Assembly (NCBI GenBank): GCA_016210565.1
Contig: JACQUA010000323.1
Location: 1-38,159 of the forward strand
Length of the DNA: 38,159 nt
Direction: 5' to 3'
DNA from: Chloroflexota bacterium
GTDB lineage: Bacteria; Chloroflexota; Dehalococcoidia; JACQUA01
The translations under genes and the position numbers were made by a program. The notes under the pieces were generated by a model. That model was not told the origin of the DNA, did no database searches, and saw only the letters and a program-made list of their open reading frames with translations. How positions within the stretch are numbered: the first letter of the stretch is position 1; each line of letters opens with the position of its first letter. Below, one piece after another: positions 27,224 through 34,935 of the stretch.

Positions 27224-28603
27224 ATGGATGCATCGTTCAGTTTTGCTGACCATGTAGCGAATATCAGATTCGAAGACATTCCCGCTGACGTGGTGAGAAT
27301 CGCCAGGATGTCCGTCCTGGATAGTCTGGGCGTCACCCTGGCGGCGACCACGTTGTGGCCCGGCGCCCGGGAGTTGGTCGAGTTTGTCAAAGAAGGGGGA
27401 GGAAAGGAGGAAAGCACCATAGTAGGTTTTGGGGGCAGAGTGCCATCGTGGATGGCGGCATTCGCGAACAGCACGATAGCCCATTTTCTTGACTACGACG
27501 ATGCCAACGTGCAGGTGATGACGCATGGCAGTACGCCAATCGTCCCCCCCACGTTTGCCATTGCTGAACGGTTGGGAAAGATAGATGGAAAGAGGTTTAT
27601 TACCGCCGTCGTTTCGGGCATGGAGCTTTCTTTCAGGCTGTCCCGCGCCGCCCCCAAAAAGACGCTGGACTGGCATGAAAGCAGCCTCCACGGGTTTCTG
27701 GGCGCCGCGGCCGCAGCCAGCAAGATTCTGGCGCTGGACCAGGGCCATGTCCAAAATGCCCTGGGTATTGCCTTCTCCCAGGCCTCCGGGAGCCGCCAGG
27801 CCAAGCTCGATGATACCCTGGCGCACTGTCTGGAAATGGGCTTCGCGGCAAAGGGCGGCGTGCTGTCCGCCCTGCTTGCGGAGCGGGGCTTCTCCGGCGC
27901 CTTGAACAGCCTGGAGGGGCAGTTTGGGTTGTTCAGACTGTATCACGGCGGGAACTATAACCCTGCGGTCCTGACCTCTGAGCTGGGCAAGAGGTTTGAG
28001 GTGAGCAATGTCTGTATCAAACTCTATCCTTCCTGGCGTGGCACATACGCCGCCATCGACGGAACGCTGGAAATGGTGCGGGAACACGACATCCGTCCGG
28101 AAGACGTGGAGGGGATCACCGTATTCAAAAGTCTGGCCGGGGTCAAGCTTCTGGCTGAGCCTGTGGAGAAGAAGCTGCGGCCCGCCAGCGCCGCCGAAGC
28201 GCAGCTCAGCCAGCAATATACAGTGGCGACTGCTGTTGTCAAGAGGGGGGTCAGCCTGGGTGATTTCACGCCTGAGGCCATCCGGGATCCGGCCGTCCTC
28301 CGACTCGCTGACAAGGTAAAGGTCCAGGTGTTTCCGGAGTTTGACAAGTTTGAAACCCCGCTTGTTCCTTCGATAACGGAGATAAGAACCAGAGGGGGCA
28401 AGGTATGGTCGAAACGGGTCGACTTTCCGTACGGCTATCCGGAGAACCCCGCCCCTGAAGAACGCCTCATAGGGAAATTCAGGGACTGTGCTTCCTACGC
28501 TGTAAACCCTTTATCCAGGCAGATGATTGACAACGTGATTGAAATGGTCATGAACCTGGAAGAGGTAGATGACGTAGGCTCCATTATCCGGCTGCTCGTC
28601 TAG
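27224..28603 (+). CDS. MmgE/PrpD-family protein (second of a pair)
   Basis: A 459-residue member of the same family as its upstream neighbour but clearly diverged from it. It has ARMSVLDSLGVTLAATT, IAHFLDYDDANV, HESSLHGFLGAAAAASKIL, the FAAKGGVLSALLAERGF segment and IKLYPSWRGTYAAIDGT. The conserved DYDD motif near residue 90 is intact in both proteins. It starts four bases after the first gene stops. Possible functions are dehydration, decarboxylation or epimerisation of a di- or tricarboxylic acid; substrate unknown. Confidence 0.9.
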   Translation: MDASFSFADHVANIRFEDIPADVVRIARMSVLDSLGVTLAATTLWPGARELVEFVKEGGGKEESTIVGFGGRVPSWMAAFANSTIAHFLDYDDANVQVMTHGSTPIVPPTFAIAERLGKIDGKRFITAVVSGMELSFRLSRAAPKKTLDWHESSLHGFLGAAAAASKILALDQGHVQNALGIAFSQASGSRQAKLDDTLAHCLEMGFAAKGGVLSALLAERGFSGALNSLEGQFGLFRLYHGGNYNPAVLTSELGKRFEVSNVCIKLYPSWRGTYAAIDGTLEMVREHDIRPEDVEGITVFKSLAGVKLLAEPVEKKLRPASAAEAQLSQQYTVATAVVKRGVSLGDFTPEAIRDPAVLRLADKVKVQVFPEFDKFETPLVPSITEIRTRGGKVWSKRVDFPYGYPENPAPEERLIGKFRDCASYAVNPLSRQMIDNVIEMVMNLEEVDDVGSIIRLLV

Positions 28604-28610
28604 AAACTAC

Positions 28611-28902
28611 GGTACCGCAGGCCACCGTGCCTGCGAGGGCCCAACTACGCCGAAGTCCGAATGGCGAGTGGCCGGTACCGCAGGCCACCGTGCCTGCGAG
28701 GGCCCAACTATGCCGAAGTCCGAATGGCGAGTGGCCGGTACCGCAGGCCACCGTGCCTGCGAGGGCCCAACTACGCCGAAGTCCGAATGGCGAGTGGCCA
28801 GTACCGCAGGCCACCGTGCCTGCGACGGCCCAACTACGCCGAAGTCCGACTGGCGAGTGGCCAGTACCGCAGGCCACCGTGCCTGCGAGAGCCGGATTTC
28901 TG
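28611..28902. repeat. Tandem array of a 63-bp unit (about 4.6 copies)
   Basis: Units start at 28611, 28674, 28737, 28800 and 28863, each with GTACCGCAGGCCACCGTGCC, TGCGAGGGCCCAACTA and CGAAGTCCGAATGGCGAGTG. The copies differ by only a few bases. The 63-base length is a multiple of three, so repetitive open frames run through on both strands, but there is no sign that they are genes. Single copies of the first 35 bases occur near 13001, 15125 and 20358. Each unit holds a GCAGGC/GCCTGC hairpin. Confidence 0.9.
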
Positions 28903-29040
28903 GCCAGATACGATACAGGTTGGGTGGGCTAAGTTCGAGCGGCGGTGGGTTCGCACAGCCACCCGGCCTCCCCGGCCCCCCCACTGTGCTTAACCCACCC
29001 TGCGTGCTTACGGAACCTGGCGCAGTAGTGCTCGAAGAGT
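28903..29040. repeat. GGTGGGTT...AACCCACC repeat in spacer
   Basis: Bases about 28943-29010 contain GGTGGGTTCGCACAGCCACC and GCTTAACCCACCCTGCGTGC, one member of a repeat family also seen at 30717-30890 and 37725-37880. No gene is seen. Confidence 0.55.
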
Positions 29041-30423
29041 TCACCGGGGCTGAAACGGCCGCTTCCATTTTCCCAACCGGAACCAGAAGGCAGACGCCAA
29101 CCCCTGCAAGACAGCGGCAGCCAGGATTGCGAGCCAGATCCCGTTGACGCCCAAAGGGGTCATTCTGGGAAGCAAGGCGGCCAGGGGTAGCTGCACCACT
29201 CCCAGGCAGGATATCGTGATCAAAAAAGGAGCCCGGGCATCTTTCGCGCCCACGAAGGCCCTCCTCAGAATCAACCAGACAGCTAACAGAAACCAGCCGG
29301 GGGTTGTAATTCTCAGGTAATTGGTCGCGGTTTCGACCACCTCCGGGGTCTTATTGAACACACTCGCAATTTGACCGGCCAGGCCCGATATTATCAACCC
29401 GCCGACTCCCATAATCAAAGCGTTCAGCCCGCAAGCCCACCAGGTGCTCAATTCAGCCCTTTTGATTTTCTGTGCTCCCAGATTATTGGCCATGATGATG
29501 TTGGTGGAAGTAGCCAGATCAAACCCGGCCAGAGAAAACAGCATCAGGAGTCTTTGACCGATTCCATAGGCAGCCAGAGCGCCGGTCCCCCAACCAGCAA
29601 TGAAACTCACCATGACTAAATTGAAAACGTTCATGGCAAACATTTCCAGGGTATTGATTCCGGCCAGGTTTACCATTTCTCTCACGGTGGCCAGTCTGGG
29701 AAGATAGTATCTGAAGCCCTTGCCAAAACTAATGTCTACAGCCTGTTTTCTTTTGCTCAGGGTCCACAGTCCAAAAGCCGTGCCGCTGCCCATGGCGATT
29801 ACGTAAGCCAGAGCGGTCCCGCTGAGACCCATTTGCGGGGAGGAACCCCAGCCCAGCATGAAGAAGGGCAATAAGATGATGTTCAAGACTATTACGCCGC
29901 AGATGTTCACCATGGGCAGCCTCATCTCCCCCGTTCCCCTGAGCAAACCGTTGATTATCAGCACTGGAGAGGTAAATATTCCCCCGACCAGCAAGATTCT
30001 CAAGTATGGAATAGCGATGCTCAAGACCTCGGGCCTGGCTCCCAACAGGCGGAGCAGGGCCGGAGCAACAAAATAGCCGGTAATTGCCAGGAGCGAAGAC
30101 AGCAAGAGAGTGATGATCAGAATTTCTCCCGCTATTCGATTGACCGCCTGCCTGTTGTTCTGGCCGGTGAGTCCGCCCACTACGGCGATGGCCGAATTAG
30201 CCATTCCCTGGATTGCTATCGAGAACAATGCGTTAGCGGCTGAACCGATCGCCAGGGCAGCAATGGCCTCCGAGCCCAACCGTCCGACCAGATATAACTC
30301 CCAGGGAGGCAGCACCAGATAAAAGAGAGAACCTATCCAGAGCGGGACGGCAGTTAAGACAAGGTTCCCGGGAATGCTTCCCGAGGTTAAATCTCTTTTC
30401 TTGAGGATGTCGCTTAATACCAT
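29041..30423 (-). CDS. MATE-family multidrug/toxin exporter
   Basis: About 460 residues with roughly twelve hydrophobic membrane segments and two similar halves, as in the MATE family. Family-like stretches include PLWIGSLFYLVLPPWELYLVGRLG, where the first helix sits, GLTGQNNR, NGLLRGTGEMRLPM and IIMANNLGAQKIKRAE. These carriers use a Na+ or H+ gradient to expel drugs or metabolites through the inner membrane. ATG 30423 is chosen over GTG 30432. The gene is isolated on the - strand, convergent with the MmgE/PrpD operon. Base composition looks somewhat less GC-rich than in neighbours, which may mean separate acquisition. Substrate unknown. Confidence 0.88.
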   Translation of the reverse strand: MVLSDILKKRDLTSGSIPGNLVLTAVPLWIGSLFYLVLPPWELYLVGRLGSEAIAALAIGSAANALFSIAIQGMANSAIAVVGGLTGQNNRQAVNRIAGEILIITLLLSSLLAITGYFVAPALLRLLGARPEVLSIAIPYLRILLVGGIFTSPVLIINGLLRGTGEMRLPMVNICGVIVLNIILLPFFMLGWGSSPQMGLSGTALAYVIAMGSGTAFGLWTLSKRKQAVDISFGKGFRYYLPRLATVREMVNLAGINTLEMFAMNVFNLVMVSFIAGWGTGALAAYGIGQRLLMLFSLAGFDLATSTNIIMANNLGAQKIKRAELSTWWACGLNALIMGVGGLIISGLAGQIASVFNKTPEVVETATNYLRITTPGWFLLAVWLILRRAFVGAKDARAPFLITISCLGVVQLPLAALLPRMTPLGVNGIWLAILAAAVLQGLASAFWFRLGKWKRPFQPR

Positions 30424-31083
30424 ATTATGCACACGGCCCGGCGGGGTTGTAGTCGCAGGTCTTTAGCCTGCGGGGGTGGGAAGAAGTGAACGCTTTGGAT
30501 AATGCCTTCGTAATTCAGTTCATTCCATTTTGTTCAGTCCGTTTGTGATTGTCGAAGGACCACCTTATTTTACCTTATCTGGACTTCGTCCGGCGATCCA
30601 TTCGTCGCACCAGTAGATACAAACGCAAAAGATGTTGCATGGTGATAAACGTAGAGGGCGCGGTCTTCACCGCAAAAGACACAAAGGAGCAAAAAGGGGA
30701 GAGCACAGCGGGTAGGGTGGGTTAAGCGGCCGGGCGGCGGGGAAGTCCCGATTGCATCGGGATGCGAACCCACCAGACGAGGGCCGCAAGAACAAAGCTG
30801 CTCAAAGTCGACCCGGGAAGAACGGTGGGTTCGCGCAACCACCCCCTTCTGCACCCCCCATTTGCGCTTAACCCACCCTACGTGTTGTGCGTCTAGAGAC
30901 CTGGCGTTGGTTCCCACCCCCGCAAGGCTGAAGCCATGGGCTACGTGCCACCACCCCGCCCCCGCAGGCTAAAGACCTGCGGCTACACGGCCACCCAAGC
31001 CACCGCCGACCGGCAGCGGCTACCCTTTGAGCACGCTGCCTACCAGGAAGCCGTTGACGCGGCCCCCGGGCTTCGGCACCCGG
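30424..31083. repeat. Long gene-free spacer with several repeat families
   Basis: The spacer contains a hairpin CGCAGG...CCTGCG (30454-30472) in a GTAGTCGCAGGTCTTTAGCC element. It also has two copies of the GGTGGGTT...AACCCACC element (about 30715-30890) and a degenerate CCCCCGCAAGGCTGAAGCC copy (30915-30940). The left 106-bp direct repeat (30959-31064) is given separately. No intact gene is supported. Confidence 0.65.
30959..31064. repeat. 106-bp direct repeat, left copy (relic of a gene 3' end)
   Basis: This stretch matches 32520-32625 with one mismatch (T at 31041, G at 32602), an offset of 1561 bases. Read on the - strand, it contains the last 14 codons and stop of the flavoprotein gene (GRVNGFLVGSVLKG, stop at 31020-31022) plus its downstream palindromic element. 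The mismatch is synonymous (GTA/GTC). It is a duplicated fragment, not a gene. Confidence 0.9.
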
Positions 31084-31500
31084 CTATGCCCGCTCAGCTA
31101 GGGCCGGCCGACGCTGCTTGCGACGCCGCAGATTACGTACGGTGGCCAGCACCAGACCAGGAACACTCAAATTGTATACTATCCAGAAGTCATACCGCAT
31201 CCCCAGCGTCTGCTGATGATCATAAGTAATGGCACTGGTGGCGCCCAGTACCATGAGGGCATGTCTGTAGCACCTGACCGGCACTATTACCAGGTATCGG
31301 TCCAGGGAGTTGTAGCCGAAAATGGCAGTGTAAATGGTGTTGTGGAAAACCGTGGAAGGTATTGAAAAAGCCCGCAATTTGCCGCTGTAAATGTGCGCCT
31401 CGGCTTCGCAAAGCGTATGGACTATCGGCATCCACTCTTTGAGCAAATCGTCGGCCCTCACTGAAAGCGTCTCCAGGCGAACTTTGGGGCGGGTAACCAC
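31084..31500 (-). CDS. Unknown 138-residue protein, partner of the HEPN/zinc-ribbon gene
   Basis: No family is recognised. The N-terminal half is helical (ADDLLKEWMPIVHTLCEAEAH) and the second half has two moderately hydrophobic stretches (RYLVIVPVRCYRHALMVLG and FWIVYNLSVPGLVLA), which may be membrane-associated. The tail is strongly basic (RNLRRRKQRRP). The GTG start at 31500 lies one base after the TGA of the upstream gene (TGA-G-GTG), so the two are probably translationally coupled. The pair sits between 106-bp direct repeats, suggesting it entered as a unit. Function unknown; an effector paired with the neighbouring HEPN-like protein is speculation. Confidence 0.55.
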   Translation of the reverse strand: MVTRPKVRLETLSVRADDLLKEWMPIVHTLCEAEAHIYSGKLRAFSIPSTVFHNTIYTAIFGYNSLDRYLVIVPVRCYRHALMVLGATSAITYDHQQTLGMRYDFWIVYNLSVPGLVLATVRNLRRRKQRRPALAERA

Positions 31501-31501
31501 C

Positions 31502-32458
31502 TCACCGGTGTTCTATTCCGAATCTCTTGCAGGCAGGACATACGATGTCGCCGCCTGCGCTCCTCTGGAAAAGGTGACCACAACATTGACAAGAATATAT
31601 TGCGTCCCCGCCCCAGGTCTTGCCGCAACTGAAACAGACCCACCCCGGACGTGGCGCGCCATCCCCCCCGTATTCGGGCTGTATCAAAGTTGGTTTGTCG
31701 CATTCAGGGCACTTGAACTGGCGCGGTGACATTCCCGTCTCGGCGGGGCTTCCCACCCCAGGGAACTCAAGACACCACAAATGGGCGGCAACTTCAGGCT
31801 GAGCGGTGTAGTTGCAGTAAAGACATGACGGTTTGTCGGGGGCGCCGCGAACGACAAACGTGTCCTGGAGGCATCGGGGGCACTTCAGGATGGGCCGAGT
31901 TGTCCCCCAAAGATAGTTGATGTCCCCCTGTATGGCGTCAAGCCTGGTCTGGATGGTCTTCTCGAAACCGGCCATTTGTTCCGTTATGTCCTCAACGCTG
32001 GCTGACTGCTTCCTGGCCGAGTCCCGCAGATGGCTTTCAATGAACTCGAGCGCGAAGTCCCAGGACTTGACCAGTATTGATAGCACCTCCTCCCTGGTAC
32101 CCTCGTACTCGAATTGCTCCAATTGCCTTCTCAAGCGCCGCAGCCTGTTAGTTACCTGCACGTGCGCTCCGAGACTCAAATCAACGACGTTCTGCAAACG
32201 ATACAGGCACGTACCGAAGTCAATGGCCTTGAAATCGCCGGTGTTGAAAGCATCTGGATTTGCCCCCCCCGGATGTTCAAAAAGGAGCGACCAGTGCTCC
32301 CCCGCCAACCGAGCCTCGAGAATGAGTTCCACCCCCTGACACAAGTTGAAACAGGCGTACCTGAGTATGCGGGGATCATCGGATTCGAGGTATTCGAGGG
32401 AGCTGAAGATGAAGTCCAGGCCGTTTTCCAAAAGCGCGATTCTCGGTGCGTTTTCCAT
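31502..32458 (-). CDS. HEPN-like protein with C-terminal zinc ribbons
   Basis: About 318 residues. The N-terminal region (LLENGLDFIFSSLEYLES, RYACFNLCQGVELILEARL, GEHWSLLFEHP) resembles HEPN-like helical proteins found across bacteria. A helical middle follows (about 110-190). The C-terminal third has three cysteine clusters: CPRC...CLYC, CPEC...CFSC and CQCC...CPAC, consistent with zinc ribbons that could bind nucleic acid. The classical HEPN RNase motif R-x4-6-H is not clearly seen. ATG 32458 is preferred over an in-frame TTG at 32473. It is coupled to the 138-residue gene. The role is unknown; stress or phage defence is possible from domain type only. Confidence 0.6.
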   Translation of the reverse strand: MENAPRIALLENGLDFIFSSLEYLESDDPRILRYACFNLCQGVELILEARLAGEHWSLLFEHPGGANPDAFNTGDFKAIDFGTCLYRLQNVVDLSLGAHVQVTNRLRRLRRQLEQFEYEGTREEVLSILVKSWDFALEFIESHLRDSARKQSASVEDITEQMAGFEKTIQTRLDAIQGDINYLWGTTRPILKCPRCLQDTFVVRGAPDKPSCLYCNYTAQPEVAAHLWCLEFPGVGSPAETGMSPRQFKCPECDKPTLIQPEYGGDGAPRPGWVCFSCGKTWGGDAIYSCQCCGHLFQRSAGGDIVCPACKRFGIEHR

Positions 32459-32519
32459 TCCAGTCTTCTTCAATTATCCAATTATCCGGAGAATAGCATA
32501 CCCCTAGGCGGCCGCGCCA

Positions 32520-32625
32520 CCCCCGCAGGCTAAAGACCTGCGGCTACACGGCCACCCAAGCCACCGCCGACCGGCAGCGGCTACCCTTTGAGCACGCTGC
32601 CGACCAGGAAGCCGTTGACGCGGCC
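32520..32625. repeat. 106-bp direct repeat, right copy (true 3' end of the flavoprotein gene)
   Basis: The partner of 30959-31064. It spans the last 14 codons and stop of the flavoprotein gene and about 60 bases downstream, including the palindromic CCCCCGCAGGCTAAAGACC element. It marks the right border of the inserted two-gene module. Confidence 0.9.
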
Positions 32626-34812
32626 CTGGGCTTCCGCGACAGGCGGGGCTTTGACTTTGGGGATGTCCAGGCGCAGGTGGCAGCAGTAGCAGCGTTTGGC
32701 TTCTTTGACCGCAGCTTCTATATCCATGCCGATTTCCACCTGGTCAAAGGTCGAAACGCGCTTTTCGATGGGGATGGCCTTGAGATGGTCGCGCTTCCAG
32801 TCGGCGAAGCCCTCGTCCCGGCCCAGCACCGGATTGTTGGCCTCTCGCGGGACCAGCACCTCATCAATGTCGCCCTTGCCGCCCAGGTATTTGTCAATGG
32901 ATACAGCCGCTTTACGTCCCGCAGCTATCGATTCAATAACCGATGAAGGACCGAGCACGGCGTCGCCGCCGGCGTAGACGCCCGGCCTTGAGGTCTCCGT
33001 CGTCTCTTCGCTGGCCTGGATGCGGTTCCCTCGGGCAGTCTTGACGCCGAACCCGGCGGGAATATCCGGGGCCTGGCCGATGGCGGCGATGACGGTGTCA
33101 TAGTCCTGCGTGTATTCGCTCCCCGGTATGGGCTCCGGGCTGCGGCGGCCGCTGGCGTCGGACTTGCCCAGGCGCATTCTCAGGAACTCCATGCGCACCT
33201 TGCCGTCGGCCATGGACACCTTGTTCGGAGCGGTGAGGAACTCGATCTTGACCCCCTCCTCCAGCGCCCCTTCCACCTCTTCTTCCGCAGCCGGCATCTC
33301 GGCCCGCGTGCGGCGGTAGGCCATCACCACTTCTTTGACGCCCAGCCGGACGGAGACCCTGGCGGCGTCGATGGCGGCGTTGCCCCCACCGATCACCACC
33401 ACCCTCTGTCCCACGTCCACCTTTTTGCCCAGGCTCACGTCCCGCAGGAAGGCAGCGCAGTCATAGACCCTGGCGGCATCCTCGCCGGGAATGCCCAGCT
33501 TCATGCCCTTGTGGGCGCCGGGCGCCAGGTAAACGGCATTGAATCCCTGCTTGAGCAGTTCGTCAACGGACTCGATCCGGGTGTTGGTCTTGATCTCGAC
33601 CCCGATTTTCCTCATCTCGTCGATTTCTTTGGCCAGGATATGGCGGGGCAGGCGGTATTCCGGGATCCCCACCCTCATCATGCCTCCCGGCTCCGGCAGC
33701 GCCTCGAAGACCACCGACTGGTGGCCCTGCTTCTGCAAATAGTAGGCGGCGGTCAGCCCGGATGGCCCGGCGCCGACGATGGCCACCTTCTTGCCGGTAG
33801 GGGGCGCCAGCTTGGAATACTTCCGCCATATCTCTTCCCTGTCGTTCTCCGCCGCCCAGCGCTTGATATCCTTGATACCGATGGGATTGTTGTACAGGCC
33901 GCGGCGGCACCCTTGCTCGCAGAAGTGGACGCAGACCAGGCCCAGGGTGTGAGGAAAGGGGATCTTTTCCCGGTTGACGGCCAGGGCCTCGGCGGCTTTG
34001 CCCTCGGTGGCATAGCGGACATAGCGCGGGGCGTCCACGTGGGCGGGGCAGGCACCCTGGCAGGGGATAACGTAGTCCCGCCATTCGGGAACGGTCTGCC
34101 AGACCGCTTTCTTGTCCATCAGGGCCCCCACCGGGCAGACTTCCACGCAGGTGAAACAGAATTTGCAGCCGGCTTCGTTCAGGGGCCGGTTGAAGGCGGT
34201 GCCGGGAATAGCCTCGGCGCCGCGGTAGTTGAAGGCGATGGCGTAAATCTTGCGGGCGTCGCAGCAGCCGCGGATGCAGCGGCCGCACATGATGCAAAGG
34301 TTATAGTTGCGGTCGAAATAGGGGTTGTCCTTGAGGATCGGCGTCTTGCGGTAGGTGTAGGGCAGGGTCATGTTCTTCATGCCCAGGTAATCGGCCACGT
34401 TCTGGAGCTCGCACTTGTAGTTCTTCGGGCAGGTGACGCACCTTTCGGTCACCTCGACGTTTCTCAGGCAGATATCGTCCGGCCCGCACCGCTTGCGCCG
34501 CCAGCAGTCGATGCAGGAACGGGGGTGCTCGGTGAAGGTCAGCTCCAGGACTTCGCGCCGCAACTGCTGCAACTGCGGCGTTTTGGTGCGGACGACCATC
34601 TTGTCGGTAGCCGGGGTGGTGCAGGAAGGGGGAAAGCCCCGCAGACCCTCTACATCGACGATGCAGATGCGGCAGCCGCCGAAGTTGGGCAGGAAGGGAT
34701 GATAGCAAAGGGTGGGAACATACAGGCCGGCGTCCAGGGCGGCCTCCAGAACGGTGGCGCCCCGCCTGGCTTTAACTTCCTGGCCATCGATCGTCAGGGT
34801 CAAAGTTTCCAT
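32581..34812 (-). CDS. Fused NuoG-like iron-sulphur and GltD/NfnB-like flavoprotein, formate dehydrogenase partner
   Basis: A 743-residue protein. The N-terminal 230 residues bind several clusters: [2Fe-2S] (Cys36, 47, 50, 64), a His-Cys cluster (His96, Cys100, 103, 109) and two ferredoxin-type sites (Cys173/176/179/183 and 216/219/222/226). The rest is GltD-like, with further cysteines (251, 255 and 294, 298, 302), FAD-binding VAIVGAGPSG (about 343-352) and NAD(P)H-binding VVIGGGNAAIDAA (about 472-484). Such proteins pass electrons between NAD(P)H or ferredoxin and a catalytic partner. The gene lies downstream of the formate dehydrogenase gene on the same strand, and their N-terminal 180 residues are clearly paralogous. 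ATG 34812 starts METLTLTIDG, like the partner; the longer frame translates repeat sequence. Confidence 0.88.
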   Translation of the reverse strand: METLTLTIDGQEVKARRGATVLEAALDAGLYVPTLCYHPFLPNFGGCRICIVDVEGLRGFPPSCTTPATDKMVVRTKTPQLQQLRREVLELTFTEHPRSCIDCWRRKRCGPDDICLRNVEVTERCVTCPKNYKCELQNVADYLGMKNMTLPYTYRKTPILKDNPYFDRNYNLCIMCGRCIRGCCDARKIYAIAFNYRGAEAIPGTAFNRPLNEAGCKFCFTCVEVCPVGALMDKKAVWQTVPEWRDYVIPCQGACPAHVDAPRYVRYATEGKAAEALAVNREKIPFPHTLGLVCVHFCEQGCRRGLYNNPIGIKDIKRWAAENDREEIWRKYSKLAPPTGKKVAIVGAGPSGLTAAYYLQKQGHQSVVFEALPEPGGMMRVGIPEYRLPRHILAKEIDEMRKIGVEIKTNTRIESVDELLKQGFNAVYLAPGAHKGMKLGIPGEDAARVYDCAAFLRDVSLGKKVDVGQRVVVIGGGNAAIDAARVSVRLGVKEVVMAYRRTRAEMPAAEEEVEGALEEGVKIEFLTAPNKVSMADGKVRMEFLRMRLGKSDASGRRSPEPIPGSEYTQDYDTVIAAIGQAPDIPAGFGVKTARGNRIQASEETTETSRPGVYAGGDAVLGPSSVIESIAAGRKAAVSIDKYLGGKGDIDEVLVPREANNPVLGRDEGFADWKRDHLKAIPIEKRVSTFDQVEIGMDIEAAVKEAKRCYCCHLRLDIPKVKAPPVAEAQGRVNGFLVGSVLKG

Positions 34813-34935
34813 CTCGTTGCTCCTATATGTCGGGGTCCTTCCCCCTTTGAAAAAGGGGAATAGAGGGGGATTGCCCCTGGCGGCCAAAGCGCCTCTCAAA
34901 TCCCCCTTGATCCCCCTTTTTCAAAGGGGGAGAAG
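34813..34935. repeat. CCCCCTTT...AAAGGGGG palindromic repeat between the two genes
   Basis: Spacer of about 110 bases with CCCCCTTTGAAAAAGGGG near 34842-34859 and CCCCCTTTTTCAAAGGGGG at about 34912-34930, plus a GAGGGGGATTGCCCC word. Related copies are at 37889-37922 and 38080-38110. The right end overlaps the last codons and stop of the formate dehydrogenase gene, so the repeat supplies its C-terminus. Confidence 0.75.

Noticed and set aside
28611-28902. CRISPR array
   Set aside because: The repeat and the intervening segment are both nearly identical in each unit, so there are no unique spacers; it is a plain tandem repeat.
28584-29147. Open frames with GHSPFGLRRSW-type repeats as repetitive proteins
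   Set aside because: They are translations of the 63-bp repeat in several frames on both strands, with no ribosome-binding site and no relation to known proteins.
30959-31064. Target-site duplication of a transposon
   Set aside because: At 106 bp it is far too long for a usual target duplication, and no transposase or terminal inverted repeats are present between the copies.
33511-34863. Long + strand open frames opposite the flavoprotein, glgB, ftsH and fdhA genes
   Set aside because: They are antisense shadows typical of GC-rich coding DNA; they show low-complexity composition and no domain motifs.
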